The translations under genes were made by a program, and so were the position numbers. Positions 1 through 7,830 of a stretch of DNA of 64,000 nucleotides are shown here, one piece after another. This DNA comes from UBA6197 sp047638075 (GTDB lineage Bacteria > Pseudomonadota > Alphaproteobacteria > Rhodobacterales > Rhodobacteraceae): positions 38,033-102,032 of the forward strand of contig NZ_JBLJBV010000057.1 of the NCBI RefSeq assembly GCF_047638075.1. The letters are read 5' to 3'. The notes beneath the pieces are model-generated. The model ran no database searches. It was not told the DNA's origin and saw only the letters and a program-made list of their open reading frames with translations. Numbering within the stretch: position 1 is the first letter of the stretch; each line of letters opens with the position of its first letter.

Positions 1-594
1 CTTGATCAGCAAGGTGTTGGCGCGGTTTTCGTCAAACCCCAGCGCCGCGGCCACATGCCCGGTAAAGGCGGTGAACCCGCCCGACACCAGCGCCGCATAG
101 GCACCGTTCGCCTTCATCGTGGCCAAAAGCTCGGTTCCGCCCGGCATAAAGGTAATCCGCTCGGCCAGCACCTTGGCAATCACACCGTCGGGCAGGTCTT
201 TCAGCAACCCGACCCGTTCGGTCAGCGCCGCTTCAAAATCCAACTCGCCGTTCATCGCCCGCGCGGTGATCTCTTTCACCCGCGCGCCGACGCCAGCAAC
301 ATCGGCCAGCTCGTCAATGCATTCCTGCTCGATCATCGTGCTGTCCATATCGGCCAGCAGCATCTGCTTTTTGCGGCCCGCGCTGGCCTGCACCACCAGA
401 TCAACGCCAATCGCCTGCAACCCGGCCCAAACTTCCCACTGGTTCGCGGGCCGCGCTGGCATCGCAAATTCAGCAGCGATGCCGGGGTTCAGCCATGACG
501 CCACGCCCCCCGCCCAGGCATCGCGTAGCGATTCGACCGTTACCCGGTCCAGATTGGCGGCTTTTGGGGCACAGAGCAGGGTGGCTGTGAACAT
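1..594 (-). CDS. serB: Phosphoserine phosphatase SerB (partial, 3' end outside window)
   Basis: SerB removes phosphate from L-phosphoserine, the last step of serine biosynthesis in the cytosol. Reading the minus strand from ATG at 594 gives 198 residues, open to the window edge. The HAD motif I DMDST lies at residues 82-86, with Asp82 the expected nucleophile and Asp84 the acid/base. It is followed by EQECIDELAD, and the motif II serine is in SGGFT at about 171-175. Motif III and the metal-binding aspartates should lie beyond base 1. The N-terminal ~75 residues are the usual small alphaproteobacterial extension. The gene diverges from serC, the preceding enzyme of the pathway, across about 150 bp. 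Identification is secure; only the C-terminus is unseen. Confidence 0.93.
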   Translation of the reverse strand, partial: MFTATLLCAPKAANLDRVTVESLRDAWAGGVASWLNPGIAAEFAMPARPANQWEVWAGLQAIGVDLVVQASAGRKKQMLLADMDSTMIEQECIDELADVAGVGARVKEITARAMNGELDFEAALTERVGLLKDLPDGVIAKVLAERITFMPGGTELLATMKANGAYAALVSGGFTAFTGHVAAALGFDENRANTLLIK

Positions 595-690
595 GCGTGT
601 TTCCGATAGTGGAGGCGACGGGTCGCTTTTGTGGTTCAAAGCGGCGGTTAGCGCAATTTTGCCGCTTGCGCCAGAGCCGTTCCCCCCCTA

Positions 691-726
691 TCCCCATCCG
701 TGGGACACCCCTCCCCAACGGGGGGC
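691..726 (+). promoter_or_regulatory. Structured serC leader, candidate serC RNA motif
   Basis: Two adjacent hairpins lie just before serC. The first is CCCA-UCCG-UGGG (693-704), with a UNCG-type tetraloop. The second is CCCCUC-CCCAAC-GGGGGG (708-725). A Shine-Dalgarno-like AAGGA follows at about 737-741. A conserved 'serC RNA motif' of unknown function is known in leaders of alphaproteobacterial serC-serA operons. The position fits well, but I match by location and two-hairpin form, not by covariance model. It may act in cis on serC expression. Confidence 0.5.
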
Positions 727-745
727 ATTTATCTGGAAGGATACC

Positions 746-1894
746 ATGTCTGACCTACAGACCCCGGCAGTGCGGCCGGCCAATCCGCGCTTTTCCTCTG
801 GCCCCTGCGCCAAAATCCCCGGCTTTGATCTGACGATGCTTTCTGACGCGCCTCTGGGCCGCTCGCATCGTGCCGCCGTGGGCAAATCGAAACTGAAAGA
901 GGCGATCGACCTGACCCGCACCGTGCTGGGCGTGCCGGAAGGCTACCGCATCGGCATCGTCCCCGGCTCTGATACCGGCGCCGTTGAAATGGCGATGTGG
1001 TCGCTGCTGGGCGCGCGCCCGGTGGAAATGCTGGCGTGGGAATCCTTTGGCGAAGGCTGGGTCACGGATGTGGTCAAGCAATTGAAGCTGGACGCCACCG
1101 TCAAAAAGGCCCCCTACGGTGAAATCGTTGATTTCGCCTCGGTCGACTTTGACCGTGACGTGGTGTTCACCTGGAACGGCACCACCTCGGGCGTGCGGGT
1201 GCCAAACGGTGATCTGATCCCGGCCAACCGCGTGGGCCTGACCATCTGCGACGCCACCAGCGCCGCCTTTGCGATGGACCTGCCGTGGGACAAACTGGAT
1301 GTTGTGACCTTCTCTTGGCAAAAAGTGCTGGGCGGTGAGGGCGCGCACGGCGTGCTGATCCTGTCGCCCCGCGCGGTCGAGCGGCTGGAAACCTATACCC
1401 CCGCCTGGCCCCTGCCCAAAATTTTTCGGATGACCAAGGGCGGCAAGCTGATCGAAGGGATATTTGCGGGGGAAACCATCAACACCCCCTCGATGCTGGC
1501 CGTCGAAGATTACCTTGTGGCGCTGAAATGGGCGCAGGGTATTGGCGGGCTGCAGGGGCTGATTGCCCGCGCCACCGCCAACGCCGGCGTGGTGCGCGAC
1601 TTTATCGCGGGCAAGCCCTGGATTGCCGATCTCGCGGTTGACCCGGCCACCGCCTCGACCACCTCGGTCTGCCTGAAGTTCACCGACCCGGCAATCAAGG
1701 ACGGTGCCGCCTTTGCCAAGGCCGTTGCGAAGCGGCTTGAAAAAGAAGGCGTGGCACTGGATGCCGGCGCCTACCGCGATGCGCCCGCCGGCCTTCGCCT
1801 CTGGTGCGGCTCAACGGTCGAGAGCAGTGACGTGGCGGCCCTGATGCCGTGGATCGAATGGGCCTACCGCACCGAACTGGCCGCCCAAGCCTGA
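746..1894 (+). CDS. serC: Phosphoserine aminotransferase SerC
   Basis: SerC is the PLP-dependent transaminase that converts 3-phosphohydroxypyruvate and glutamate to phosphoserine and 2-oxoglutarate. It is also used in pyridoxal biosynthesis. The protein is 382 residues, normal for the alphaproteobacterial (archaeal/Methanosarcina-like) SerC subgroup. It begins MSDLQTPAVRPANPRFSSGP. The PLP lysine is probably Lys193 in FSWQKVLGGEGAHG, and the cofactor-binding PGSDTGA is near 73-79. I chose ATG 746 because AAGGA precedes it and homology begins there. The reading frame stays open upstream to 119, but that stretch overlaps serB on the other strand. serA follows 68 bp downstream in the same operon. 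Confidence 0.95.
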   Translation: MSDLQTPAVRPANPRFSSGPCAKIPGFDLTMLSDAPLGRSHRAAVGKSKLKEAIDLTRTVLGVPEGYRIGIVPGSDTGAVEMAMWSLLGARPVEMLAWESFGEGWVTDVVKQLKLDATVKKAPYGEIVDFASVDFDRDVVFTWNGTTSGVRVPNGDLIPANRVGLTICDATSAAFAMDLPWDKLDVVTFSWQKVLGGEGAHGVLILSPRAVERLETYTPAWPLPKIFRMTKGGKLIEGIFAGETINTPSMLAVEDYLVALKWAQGIGGLQGLIARATANAGVVRDFIAGKPWIADLAVDPATASTTSVCLKFTDPAIKDGAAFAKAVAKRLEKEGVALDAGAYRDAPAGLRLWCGSTVESSDVAALMPWIEWAYRTELAAQA

Positions 1895-1906
1895 TCTGGA
1901 CAGTGG

Positions 1907-1927
1907 CTGGCGGGCTTGCCCCGCCAG
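1907..1927 (+). other. Intercistronic hairpin between serC and serA
   Basis: A perfect 8-bp stem (CTGGCGGG/CCCGCCAG) with a 5-nt loop lies in the 68-bp serC-serA gap. Only three T follow it, so it is unlikely to be an efficient terminator. It could stabilise the serC transcript end, act as an mRNA processing site, or weakly attenuate serA. Confidence 0.5.
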
Positions 1928-1962
1928 TTTCCCGATATTTCTGAAATTCAAGGACTACCGAA

Positions 1963-3558
1963 ATGGCCCCCAAGGTTCTCGTTTCCGACAAACTTTCTGA
2001 AACCGCTGTCCAGATCTTTCGTGATCGTGGGATTGACGTCGACTACATGCCCAACCTGGGCAAAGATAAGGAAAAGCTGCTTGAGGTGATCGGCCAATAC
2101 GACGGCCTTGCCATCCGTTCGGCCACCAAGGTCACGGAAAAGATCCTCGCCGCCGCAACCAACCTCAAGGTCATCGGCCGTGCCGGCATCGGGGTTGATA
2201 ACGTCAGCATCCCCGCCGCCTCGAAAAAGGGCGTGATCGTGATGAACACCCCCTTTGGTAACTCGATCACCACCGCTGAACATGCCATTGCGATGATGTT
2301 TGCCGTGGCCCGGCAACTACCCGAAGCCAGCGCCTCGACCCACGAAGGAAAATGGGAAAAGAACCGCTTCATGGGGGTTGAACTGTTCAACAAAACCCTC
2401 GGCGTGATCGGCGCGGGCAACATTGGCGGCATTGTCTGCGACCGCGCCCTGGGGCTTAAGATGAAAGTCATCGCCTATGACCCCTTCCTCAGCGAAGATC
2501 GCGCAAAGCACATGGGCGTTCACAAGGTCGAACTGGACGAGCTTTTGGCCAAGGCCGATTTCATCACCCTCCATGTCCCGATGACCGAAAAGACCAAAAA
2601 CATCCTCTCGCGCGAGGCACTCGCAAAAACCAAAAAGGGCGTGCGTATCATCAACTGCGCCCGTGGCGGCCTGATTGACGAAGCGGCCCTGCATGACGCG
2701 CTGAAATCCGGCCATGTCGCAGGTGCCGCGCTGGATGTATTTGCGGTGGAACCGGCAACCGATAGCCCGGTCTTCAACCTGCCGAATGTCGTTGTAACGC
2801 CGCACCTAGGCGCTGCAACGACCGAGGCCCAGGAAAACGTCGCTATTCAGGTGGCCGAACAGATGTCGGACTATCTGTTGACCGGTGCAGTGCAAAATGC
2901 GCTCAATATGCCGTCCGTTACTGCTGAAGAGGCCACCATCATGGGGCCCTGGATCAAACTTGCGGCGCATCTGGGGTCATTCGTCGGCCAGATGACCGAC
3001 GATCCGATCAAGGCGATCAACATCCTCTATGACGGGTCGGTTGCAGACATGAACCTGGCTGCGCTGAACTGTGCCGCGATTGCGGGCGTCATGAAGGCCA
3101 CAAACCCCGATGTGAATATGGTTTCGGCGCCGGTTCTCGCGCTGGAACGTGGTGTGCAGATTGCCACTACCAAGCAAAGCAAATCCGGTGTGTTCGACGC
3201 TTATATCAAGCTGACCGTGGTCACCGACACGCATGAACGCTCGATTGCGGGCACCTGCTTTGCCGATGGCAAACCCCGCTTTATCCAGATCAAGGGGATC
3301 AACATCGACGCCGAGGTCGGGCCCCATATGCTCTACACCACCAACCGCGACGCGCCGGGCATCATCGGCACATTGGGTAGCACCATGGGTAAACACGGCG
3401 TCAACATTGCCAACTTTACCCTCGGCCGCTCGAACACCGGTGGTGATGCAATCGCGATCCTCTATCTGGACGAACACCTATCCGATGCGGTAGTAAAGGA
3501 CCTGCAAGGCACCGGCCTTTTCCAACGGATCAGACCGCTGGAATTCGAGGTCGTCTGA
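1963..3558 (+). CDS. serA: D-3-phosphoglycerate dehydrogenase SerA (long form)
   Basis: SerA catalyses NAD-dependent oxidation of 3-phosphoglycerate, the committed step of serine synthesis. The protein has 531 residues, the long 'type I' form. It has a catalytic/NAD domain with GAGNIG at 150-155, the active-site Arg in NCARGGLIDE (about 232), and the catalytic His in VTPHLGAAT near 282. An ASB-type intervening domain follows, then a C-terminal ACT domain (about 455-531, with HMLYTTNRDAPGIIGTLG). ACT domains of this family bind serine for feedback control, so allosteric inhibition is expected but not shown here. A strong terminator follows directly, so serC-serA forms a closed transcription unit. 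Confidence 0.96.
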   Translation: MAPKVLVSDKLSETAVQIFRDRGIDVDYMPNLGKDKEKLLEVIGQYDGLAIRSATKVTEKILAAATNLKVIGRAGIGVDNVSIPAASKKGVIVMNTPFGNSITTAEHAIAMMFAVARQLPEASASTHEGKWEKNRFMGVELFNKTLGVIGAGNIGGIVCDRALGLKMKVIAYDPFLSEDRAKHMGVHKVELDELLAKADFITLHVPMTEKTKNILSREALAKTKKGVRIINCARGGLIDEAALHDALKSGHVAGAALDVFAVEPATDSPVFNLPNVVVTPHLGAATTEAQENVAIQVAEQMSDYLLTGAVQNALNMPSVTAEEATIMGPWIKLAAHLGSFVGQMTDDPIKAINILYDGSVADMNLAALNCAAIAGVMKATNPDVNMVSAPVLALERGVQIATTKQSKSGVFDAYIKLTVVTDTHERSIAGTCFADGKPRFIQIKGINIDAEVGPHMLYTTNRDAPGIIGTLGSTMGKHGVNIANFTLGRSNTGGDAIAILYLDEHLSDAVVKDLQGTGLFQRIRPLEFEVV

Positions 3559-3582
3559 GCGTAACTTCAAGGTGCGCGACTG

Positions 3583-3612
3583 GCCCCCTGCCCGAACGGT
3601 AGGGGGCTTTTT
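3583..3612 (+). terminator. Rho-independent terminator after serA
   Basis: A 7-bp stem (GCCCCCT/AGGGGGC) with an 11-nt loop is followed directly by TTTTT. It lies 25 bp after the serA stop and 16 bp before the next start codon. Confidence 0.85.
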
Positions 3613-3627
3613 ATCTGAAAGACCATC

Positions 3628-4371
3628 ATGCAAATCTATGCTATCGGTGATATTCACGGCCATCTGGGCCTGTTGCAAGGCGCCCATGCGCTGATCGCGG
3701 CTGACCGCGCAGCTTACAGAAATAGCGCCTCACCTGTCGTTCATGTCGGTGATCTTGTGGACCGCGGCCCCGACAGCGCGGGCGTCATCAATTACCTGAT
3801 GCAGGGGCAAAAGGCCGGGCATCCGTGGCATGTGCTCAAGGGTAATCACGACCGGCTGTTCCTGACCTTTCTGACTGATCCTTGGGCGCATGACCCTGGG
3901 CTTCGGCCAGACCTTGGCTGGCTACACCCGCGCCTTGGCGGCCCGCAAACGCTGGCCTCTTACGGGCTGCGCGAACCCGGCAACCGCCCCGTTGAGCAGA
4001 TCCACGCTGAAGCCCGCGCCGCCGTGCCGCAGGCCCACCGCGACTGGCTGACGGCGCTGCCAACTAACCTCATGCTGGATGCCGCCCTGTTTGTTCACGC
4101 GGGCATCCGCCCCGGCATCAATCTGCGTGATCAAACCGAAGATGACCTCCTATGGATCCGCGGCCCCTTTCTTGAGGATCGCCGCGATCATGGCGCCCTG
4201 GTCGTGCATGGCCACACCGCCCTGCCCGACGCCACGCATTACGGCAACCGGCTCAATATCGACAGCTCGGCGGCCTATGGCGGGCCGCTCTCTGCGGTGG
4301 TGATCGACGGGCGCGATGCGTGGCTTTTAACCCCCAAAGGCCGCACGCCCCTTGTGCCGCAAATCCCCTGA
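3628..4371 (+). CDS. Calcineurin-like metallophosphatase (PPP family)
   Basis: This is a 247-residue phosphatase of the bacterial PPP/ApaH-like type. The metal-binding signatures are GDIHGH (7-12), GDLVDRG (41-47) and GNHD (72-75). Downstream histidines lie in FVHAGIRPG and VVHGHT. These six-ligand motifs define a di-metal centre. The family includes protein serine/threonine phosphatases and Ap4A hydrolases, and the substrate cannot be read from the sequence. It stands alone between the serA terminator and the thiolase, so there is no operon partner to guide function. Confidence 0.85.
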   Translation: MQIYAIGDIHGHLGLLQGAHALIAADRAAYRNSASPVVHVGDLVDRGPDSAGVINYLMQGQKAGHPWHVLKGNHDRLFLTFLTDPWAHDPGLRPDLGWLHPRLGGPQTLASYGLREPGNRPVEQIHAEARAAVPQAHRDWLTALPTNLMLDAALFVHAGIRPGINLRDQTEDDLLWIRGPFLEDRRDHGALVVHGHTALPDATHYGNRLNIDSSAAYGGPLSAVVIDGRDAWLLTPKGRTPLVPQIP

Positions 4372-4455
4372 TCCGACATTGGCCCACGGGGCGGCACCGT
4401 TACCCCCCGTCACATGCCCGCTCTAAAGCTGGCGCGACTGACACCCACGCGCTAG

Positions 4456-4472
4456 CATTGGTAAAACCAATG
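4456..4472. promoter_or_regulatory. Candidate operator upstream of thiolase
   Basis: A perfect inverted repeat, CATTGGT-AAA-ACCAATG, ends 13 bp before the thiolase ATG and overlaps the region just upstream of its GGAG ribosome-binding site. It could be a repressor site or a small RNA hairpin that affects translation. No cognate regulator is adjacent. Confidence 0.4.
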
Positions 4473-4485
4473 AACGGAGCATCCC

Positions 4486-5661
4486 ATGACCGATATCGTC
4501 ATCCTGTCCGGCGCACGCACCGCCATCGGCACCTTCGGCGGCGCCCTGTCCACTGCCCCCCCGATCGAGCTTGCCACAACGGCCTCTAAAGCCGCACTTG
4601 CCCGCGCGGGCTTGTCAGGCGATCAGATCGGCCATGTGGTCTTTGGCCATGTCATCAACACCGAACCACGCGATATGTATCTAGGGCGCGTGGCCGCCAT
4701 TCAGGCCGGTGTTCCCGATCGCACCCCGGCGATGAACGTGAACCGGCTCTGTGGCTCGGGGGCGCAGGCCATCGTTTCGGCAATGCAATCGCTACTGCTC
4801 CATGACGCCGATTTTGCCCTCGCCGGTGGCGCCGAATGCATGAGCCGCTCACCCCATATCCTGCAAGCTGGCCGCTGGGGTCAGAAAATGGGCGATGTCC
4901 GCGCACTTGACATGATGACCGGCGCCCTCAACTGCCCATTTGGTACCGGCCATATGGGCGTTACCGCTGAAAACGTTGCCACCGAATACGGCATCACCCG
5001 CGCCGATCAGGACGCTTTCGCACTGGAAAGTCAGACCCGCGCCGCCACCGCCATCGCCGCCGGCCACTTCCAGGATGAAATCGTCCCCGTTGAGGTTCCC
5101 ACCCGCAAAGGCAGCGTCACCTTCGCCAAAGACGAACACCCCAAAGCCACCACCGCTGAGGCCCTCGCCGCGCTGAAACCGGTCTTTCAGAAAGACGGCA
5201 CCGTCACCGCCGGCAACGCCTCGGGCATCAATGACGGTGCCGCCGCGCTCGTACTGGCCCGCAAAAGCGCCGCGCAATCGGCAGGCCTCAAACCCCTCGC
5301 CCGCATTCTCGGCTACGCCCACGCCGGGGTGCGCCCCGAGGTCATGGGCCTTGGTCCGATCCCCGCCGTCGAATCCCTCTTCGCCCGCACCGGTCTGACC
5401 GCCACCGATTTCGACCTGATCGAATCGAACGAGGCTTTCGCCGCCCAGGCCATCGCCGTCAGCCGCGCCCTCGGCTTTGACCCGGCCCGCGTCAACCCCT
5501 CGGGCGGCGCGATTGCACTTGGCCACCCGGTCGGCGCAACGGGCGCGCTGCTGACCGTCAAGGCGCTCCATGCGCTCCACCGAACCGGCGGTAAACGCGC
5601 GCTGATCACCATGTGTATCGGCGGCGGCCAAGGCATCGCGCTGGCCATCGAACGGCTCTAG
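4486..5661 (+). CDS. Acetyl-CoA acetyltransferase / thiolase
   Basis: A 391-residue thiolase, normal length for the family. The nucleophilic Cys89 sits in NRLCGSGAQA. The NEAFA loop is present, His347 lies in GGAIALGHPVGATG, and the second catalytic Cys377 lies in CIGGG. All catalytic residues are therefore intact. Enzymes of this type condense two acetyl-CoA (PHB or isoprenoid precursors) or cleave 3-ketoacyl-CoA in beta-oxidation or aromatic degradation. There is no phaB or fadB neighbour to decide between these. The start is supported by GGAG upstream of the ATG. Convergent with pbpC. Confidence 0.93.
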   Translation: MTDIVILSGARTAIGTFGGALSTAPPIELATTASKAALARAGLSGDQIGHVVFGHVINTEPRDMYLGRVAAIQAGVPDRTPAMNVNRLCGSGAQAIVSAMQSLLLHDADFALAGGAECMSRSPHILQAGRWGQKMGDVRALDMMTGALNCPFGTGHMGVTAENVATEYGITRADQDAFALESQTRAATAIAAGHFQDEIVPVEVPTRKGSVTFAKDEHPKATTAEALAALKPVFQKDGTVTAGNASGINDGAAALVLARKSAAQSAGLKPLARILGYAHAGVRPEVMGLGPIPAVESLFARTGLTATDFDLIESNEAFAAQAIAVSRALGFDPARVNPSGGAIALGHPVGATGALLTVKALHALHRTGGKRALITMCIGGGQGIALAIERL

Positions 5662-5670
5662 GCGCCCTGC

Positions 5671-5704
5671 TTTTTTTTGGCCTAAATACTCCTGCCAGCG
5701 GCAG
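5671..5704. terminator. Convergent terminator element between thiolase and pbpC
   Basis: Eight T (5671-5678) end the thiolase transcript. On the minus strand the stem CTGCC-GCT-GGCAG (5704-5692) is followed by GAGTATTTAGGCC and a second U-tract, ending the pbpC transcript. The arrangement matches the elements at 15683-15712 and 22871-22907. Confidence 0.6.
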
Positions 5705-5790
5705 TTTGGTTCGGCATCGCCGGGCCAAAAGTCATACGCGCGTGTGTACCGGTTCTACGCGCTTTTACACACCGATCCTACCGCCGGTTC

Positions 5791-7827
5791 TCAACGCAAA
5801 CGCACCGAAACCCGCGCCGCGCGGCCCTTCGCGTCAATCACCACCAGCGCCACAAACCCCGGCCCCGGCATCGGCAAAACCGTCTCCCGCGCGCGGATCC
5901 CGACCGCAACCGGCGTCCCGTTGGCCAGCCAGGTAAAGGGCGGCGTGCCCCCGGCCAGCTTGACCACCAACCCGCCCCCGGGCGCCTCAACCTCGGCCCC
6001 GTCGGGCGGAAACCGCAGTTCTGGCGCGTCAGGCGTGGCGCCAGAAAACACCGCATCGCGCGGGCGAAACCGTTGCAGCGGCAGCGGTAAGCGATTGTTT
6101 GGCAACAGTAATGTCGCAGGCGGCGGCGGTGGAAGCGGGTCCGGCGCCTGCTTTGCACGGCCAAAAAGCTCGAACAGGATCGGCGCCGCCAACTCACCGC
6201 CAAAGGCCCCCGGAACCGGCGTCCCGTCTGGCCGCCCCAGCCAAACCCCCGCCACATGCCGCCCGTCAAACCCCACCGCCAGCGCGTCACGGTGGCCATA
6301 ACTCGTGCCCGTCTTATACGCAATCCGGTCCGGCGCCCCCCCCGCGGGCGGCGCTAATCCGGAAAGTATATCAACCACTTGCCACGCCGCCACCGGCCCA
6401 AACAGCCGCTGCGGCAATACCTCCGCCTGCCCCGCCTCGGCCGAGATCCGCACCCCCTCGCCCAGCCGCGCAAGCCCCGCATAGGCCTGCACCAACCCCT
6501 CCAGGCTGACGCCAACGCCGCCCAAGGAAACCGCCAGCCCCGGCGCCCCTCCGGGCATCTCCGGCGTAACGCCCGCCCGCCGCAAAGTTGCCAAAAGCCG
6601 TTCCGGGCCAAGGGCTTCGGTCAGGCTGACCACCGGAATGTTCAATGACATCAAAAGTGCGTCACGGACCGAAACCGTGCCGCGAAAATGGCGGTCAAAA
6701 TTCTGCGGGCGCCAACTACCAAAGGCCAGCGGACGGTCCTCGATCAGCGTTTCAGGATGGGCCAGCCCCTCATCAAAGGCCAGCGCGTAGACAAAGGGTT
6801 TCAACGTCGACCCCGGCGACCTAACCGCCTGTGCCATATCAATAAATCCGCCCCGTGCATCCTCGGCCCATTCGGCGGTGCCAACCTCGGCCAGGATCTC
6901 GCCGGTGCGGTGATCGGCAAAGACCATCGCCGTTGAAACCCGGCCACCCTGCCCCGCAACCGCACGCCGCGCCAACGCCTCGGCGGCGCGTTGCAAGGCC
7001 GGGTCAATGGTGGTGGCGATCCGTCCCGCCTCGGGGTGGGCGCGGCGCAAACGGTCGGTCAACAGCGGCGCCAGCGCGGGAAACGGGCGGCGGGTGCGCG
7101 GGATGGCTTCGTGCGTTGCCGCCTCGGCCCGCGCAGGTGAAAGCGCCCCATCCGCCACCAGCCGTGTCAGCACCCGCCCACGCGCCGCCTGCGCCGCCTT
7201 AGGGGCACGGTCCGGGCGGCGCGCCTCTGGTGATTGCGGCAGCGCCACCAAAAGCGCGGCCTGCGCCGGGGTCAGGCGGCGCGGTTCCTTGCCGAAATAG
7301 GCAAGACTAGCCGCGCGGACCCCCTCCAGGTTGCCGCCGTAGGGCGCAAGCCGCAGATATAGCTCAAGGATATCAACCTTGCTTAGCCGCCTCTCCAGCG
7401 CCAGCGCGACCCGGATCTGGCGCAGTTTTCCGGCGAGGGTGCCGGTCGGCCCCTCTTCCAGCAGCCGCGCCACCTGCATCGTCAGGGTTGATGCCCCCGA
7501 CACGATGCGCCCCGCCCAAAGTGCTTGCCACGCGGCCCGCGCCATTGCCAAAGGGTCAACCCCGGCGTGGTCATAAAACCGCGCATCCTCGTAAGCGATC
7601 AGCAGGGCGATAAAGTCCGGATCCACCGGGCCAGGGGTCAGCCGCCAGCGGCCATCAGCCACCGGAAACGCCCGAAGCAAGCTACCGTCGCGCGCCACCA
7701 CCTCGGTGCCCACCGGCACTTGCAAAACTGGCAGATCAGTCGCGGCTATCCAGCCGTCAAACCCATCGCGGGCGGCGGCGAAGGCCAAAAGCCCCGCCAC
7801 CAGCCAGATCAGTGCAAACCGCCGCAT
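5791..7827 (-). CDS. pbpC: Penicillin-binding protein 1C (transglycosylase/transpeptidase)
   Basis: A bifunctional class A PBP of 678 residues, anchored by an N-terminal hydrophobic segment (about 3-19) and acting in the periplasm. The GT51 domain carries the catalytic Glu80 in AYEDARFYDHAGVDP and the GASTLTMQVARLLE motif. The transpeptidase domain has SPGSTLKP (SxxK), SLN and KTGTS. The C-terminal ~90 residues match the PBP1C-specific BiPBP_C domain, which separates it from PBP1A/1B. The start lies 3 bp from the end of the alpha-2-macroglobulin gene, so the two are co-transcribed. This pairing is conserved in many proteobacteria and is thought to link cell-wall repair with protease trapping. 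Confidence 0.95.
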   Translation of the reverse strand: MRRFALIWLVAGLLAFAAARDGFDGWIAATDLPVLQVPVGTEVVARDGSLLRAFPVADGRWRLTPGPVDPDFIALLIAYEDARFYDHAGVDPLAMARAAWQALWAGRIVSGASTLTMQVARLLEEGPTGTLAGKLRQIRVALALERRLSKVDILELYLRLAPYGGNLEGVRAASLAYFGKEPRRLTPAQAALLVALPQSPEARRPDRAPKAAQAARGRVLTRLVADGALSPARAEAATHEAIPRTRRPFPALAPLLTDRLRRAHPEAGRIATTIDPALQRAAEALARRAVAGQGGRVSTAMVFADHRTGEILAEVGTAEWAEDARGGFIDMAQAVRSPGSTLKPFVYALAFDEGLAHPETLIEDRPLAFGSWRPQNFDRHFRGTVSVRDALLMSLNIPVVSLTEALGPERLLATLRRAGVTPEMPGGAPGLAVSLGGVGVSLEGLVQAYAGLARLGEGVRISAEAGQAEVLPQRLFGPVAAWQVVDILSGLAPPAGGAPDRIAYKTGTSYGHRDALAVGFDGRHVAGVWLGRPDGTPVPGAFGGELAAPILFELFGRAKQAPDPLPPPPPATLLLPNNRLPLPLQRFRPRDAVFSGATPDAPELRFPPDGAEVEAPGGGLVVKLAGGTPPFTWLANGTPVAVGIRARETVLPMPGPGFVALVVIDAKGRAARVSVRLR

Positions 7828-7830
7828 CGC

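Noticed and set aside
119..745. N-terminal extension of the serC reading frame
   Set aside because: It overlaps serB on the opposite strand, has no family homology, and the leader hairpins and AAGGA precede ATG 746.
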